Below, piece after piece: positions 63,648 to 64,000 of a stretch of DNA of 64,000 nt. The DNA lies in the NCBI GenBank assembly GCA_038496675.1, contig CM076658.1, positions 13,105,388 to 13,169,387 of the forward strand, written 5' to 3'. This DNA is from Rachycentron canadum. Its lineage: Eukaryota; Chordata; Actinopteri; Carangiformes; Rachycentridae. The notes under the pieces are model-generated. The model saw only the letters and a list, made by a program, of their open reading frames with translations. It ran no database searches and was not told the origin of the DNA. The position numbers were made by a program, and so were the translations under genes. Position 1 is the first letter of the stretch; every line of letters begins with the position of its first letter.

Positions 63648-64000
63648 AACAGAGGTGGACTAGCCACATGGCTCAGCATGAAATTAAAAAAGGATAACAA
63701 GTCTGATCTACTGATTAGACTGCCATGGGAAAGATACTGTCATTTCGGAAAGAGCGATTCGCCCTCTGTGGCCACTGTCCTAATATGTGGCCTTGTCTCT
63801 TATACAACTGATTGAATCCAGACACAGGCCTAGATGCATCTGGTAAACCTGTGTCTTTTTATCCCAGCTGTGTTGCACTAGAAGTGTCAAGGCATGTTTT
63901 AGAGAGCAATCATTGCTCCGAATTTACAGTTAGACCCCAGGCTTTGGAAACTGACTGAACCTGAAACTAAAATAGTCAAATAAAACAAGACATTGCACAT

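Larger units (their letters stand above)
57888..64000 (-). other. tanc1: Region upstream of the tanc1 start exon, probably a 5' UTR intron
   Basis: The start exon begins with a splice acceptor, so this region is expected to be the intron between a non-coding first exon and the start exon. It is AT-rich and I see no CpG-dense block that would mark a promoter, so the transcription start probably lies beyond base 64000. It holds a dispersed repeat copy (about 59830-60020), an A run at 63101-63120 and a T run at 63624-63647. No coding gene recognised. Confidence 0.6.

Noticed and set aside
57888..64000. A promoter or CpG island upstream of the start exon
   Set aside because: Sequence is AT-rich with scattered CpG only; no TATA box with a plausible first exon and donor could be supported.
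1..64000. CRISPR array, tRNA/rRNA gene, prophage, bacterial operon or another undescribed defence-like system
   Set aside because: The window is intron-rich vertebrate DNA; no regularly spaced repeats, cloverleaf motifs or compact gene clusters were seen on either strand.

Overview
The window is vertebrate genomic DNA, most probably from a ray-finned (teleost) fish. It holds one recognisable protein-coding gene, on the minus strand, split into short exons with large introns and GT/AG splice sites. Around it are AT-rich intronic DNA, many simple repeats, and decayed interspersed repeats of kinds I associate with percomorph fish genomes. The fish assignment is an inference from the repeats and from the divergence of the protein from the mammalian form. 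There is no bacterial, viral or plasmid signature.

The gene is tanc1 (tetratricopeptide repeat, ankyrin repeat and coiled-coil containing 1), encoding a postsynaptic scaffold with a STAND-type P-loop NTPase module. Nine consecutive exons can be placed to the base, in transcript order: 57887-57794 (33 nt of 5' UTR, then ATG at 57854-57852), 40877-40671, 31063-30959, 20014-19881, 17600-17411, 14931-14605, 5604-5482, 3697-3416 and 3156-3002. Joined, they give one uninterrupted reading frame of 1,584 nt, residues 1-528. All eight junctions have compatible phases and canonical splice sites. The part present covers the Ser/Pro-rich, probably disordered N-terminal region and the start of the NTPase module, with Walker A at residues 440-447. 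The rest of the NTPase, the ankyrin repeats, TPRs and C-terminus lie beyond base 1. At least one upstream non-coding exon and the promoter lie to the right of 57887, probably outside the window.

Layout: 1-3001, start of intron 9; 3002-5604, three exons close together; 5605-14604, intron 6; 14605-20014, three exons; 20015-30958, intron 3, with a dense microsatellite cluster at its exon 4 end; 30959-31063, exon 3, beside a (GA)n tract broken by a 382-bp assembly gap; 31064-40670, intron 2; 40671-40877, exon 2; 40878-57793, intron 1 (16.9 kb) with a hAT-like element; 57794-57887, start-codon exon; 57888-64000, sequence upstream of the start exon, probably a 5' UTR intron.

I found no convincing undescribed system, nested gene, tRNA/rRNA or CRISPR array. 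The best leads are splicing-related: a 65-nt CT tract with in-frame tandem acceptors at exon 4, a microsatellite gap at the exon 3 acceptor, and a run of frame-neutral exons that includes the one encoding the P-loop. A TANC2-like segment inside an otherwise TANC1-like protein, an 88-bp Z-DNA-prone tract and a datable hAT insertion are further leads.
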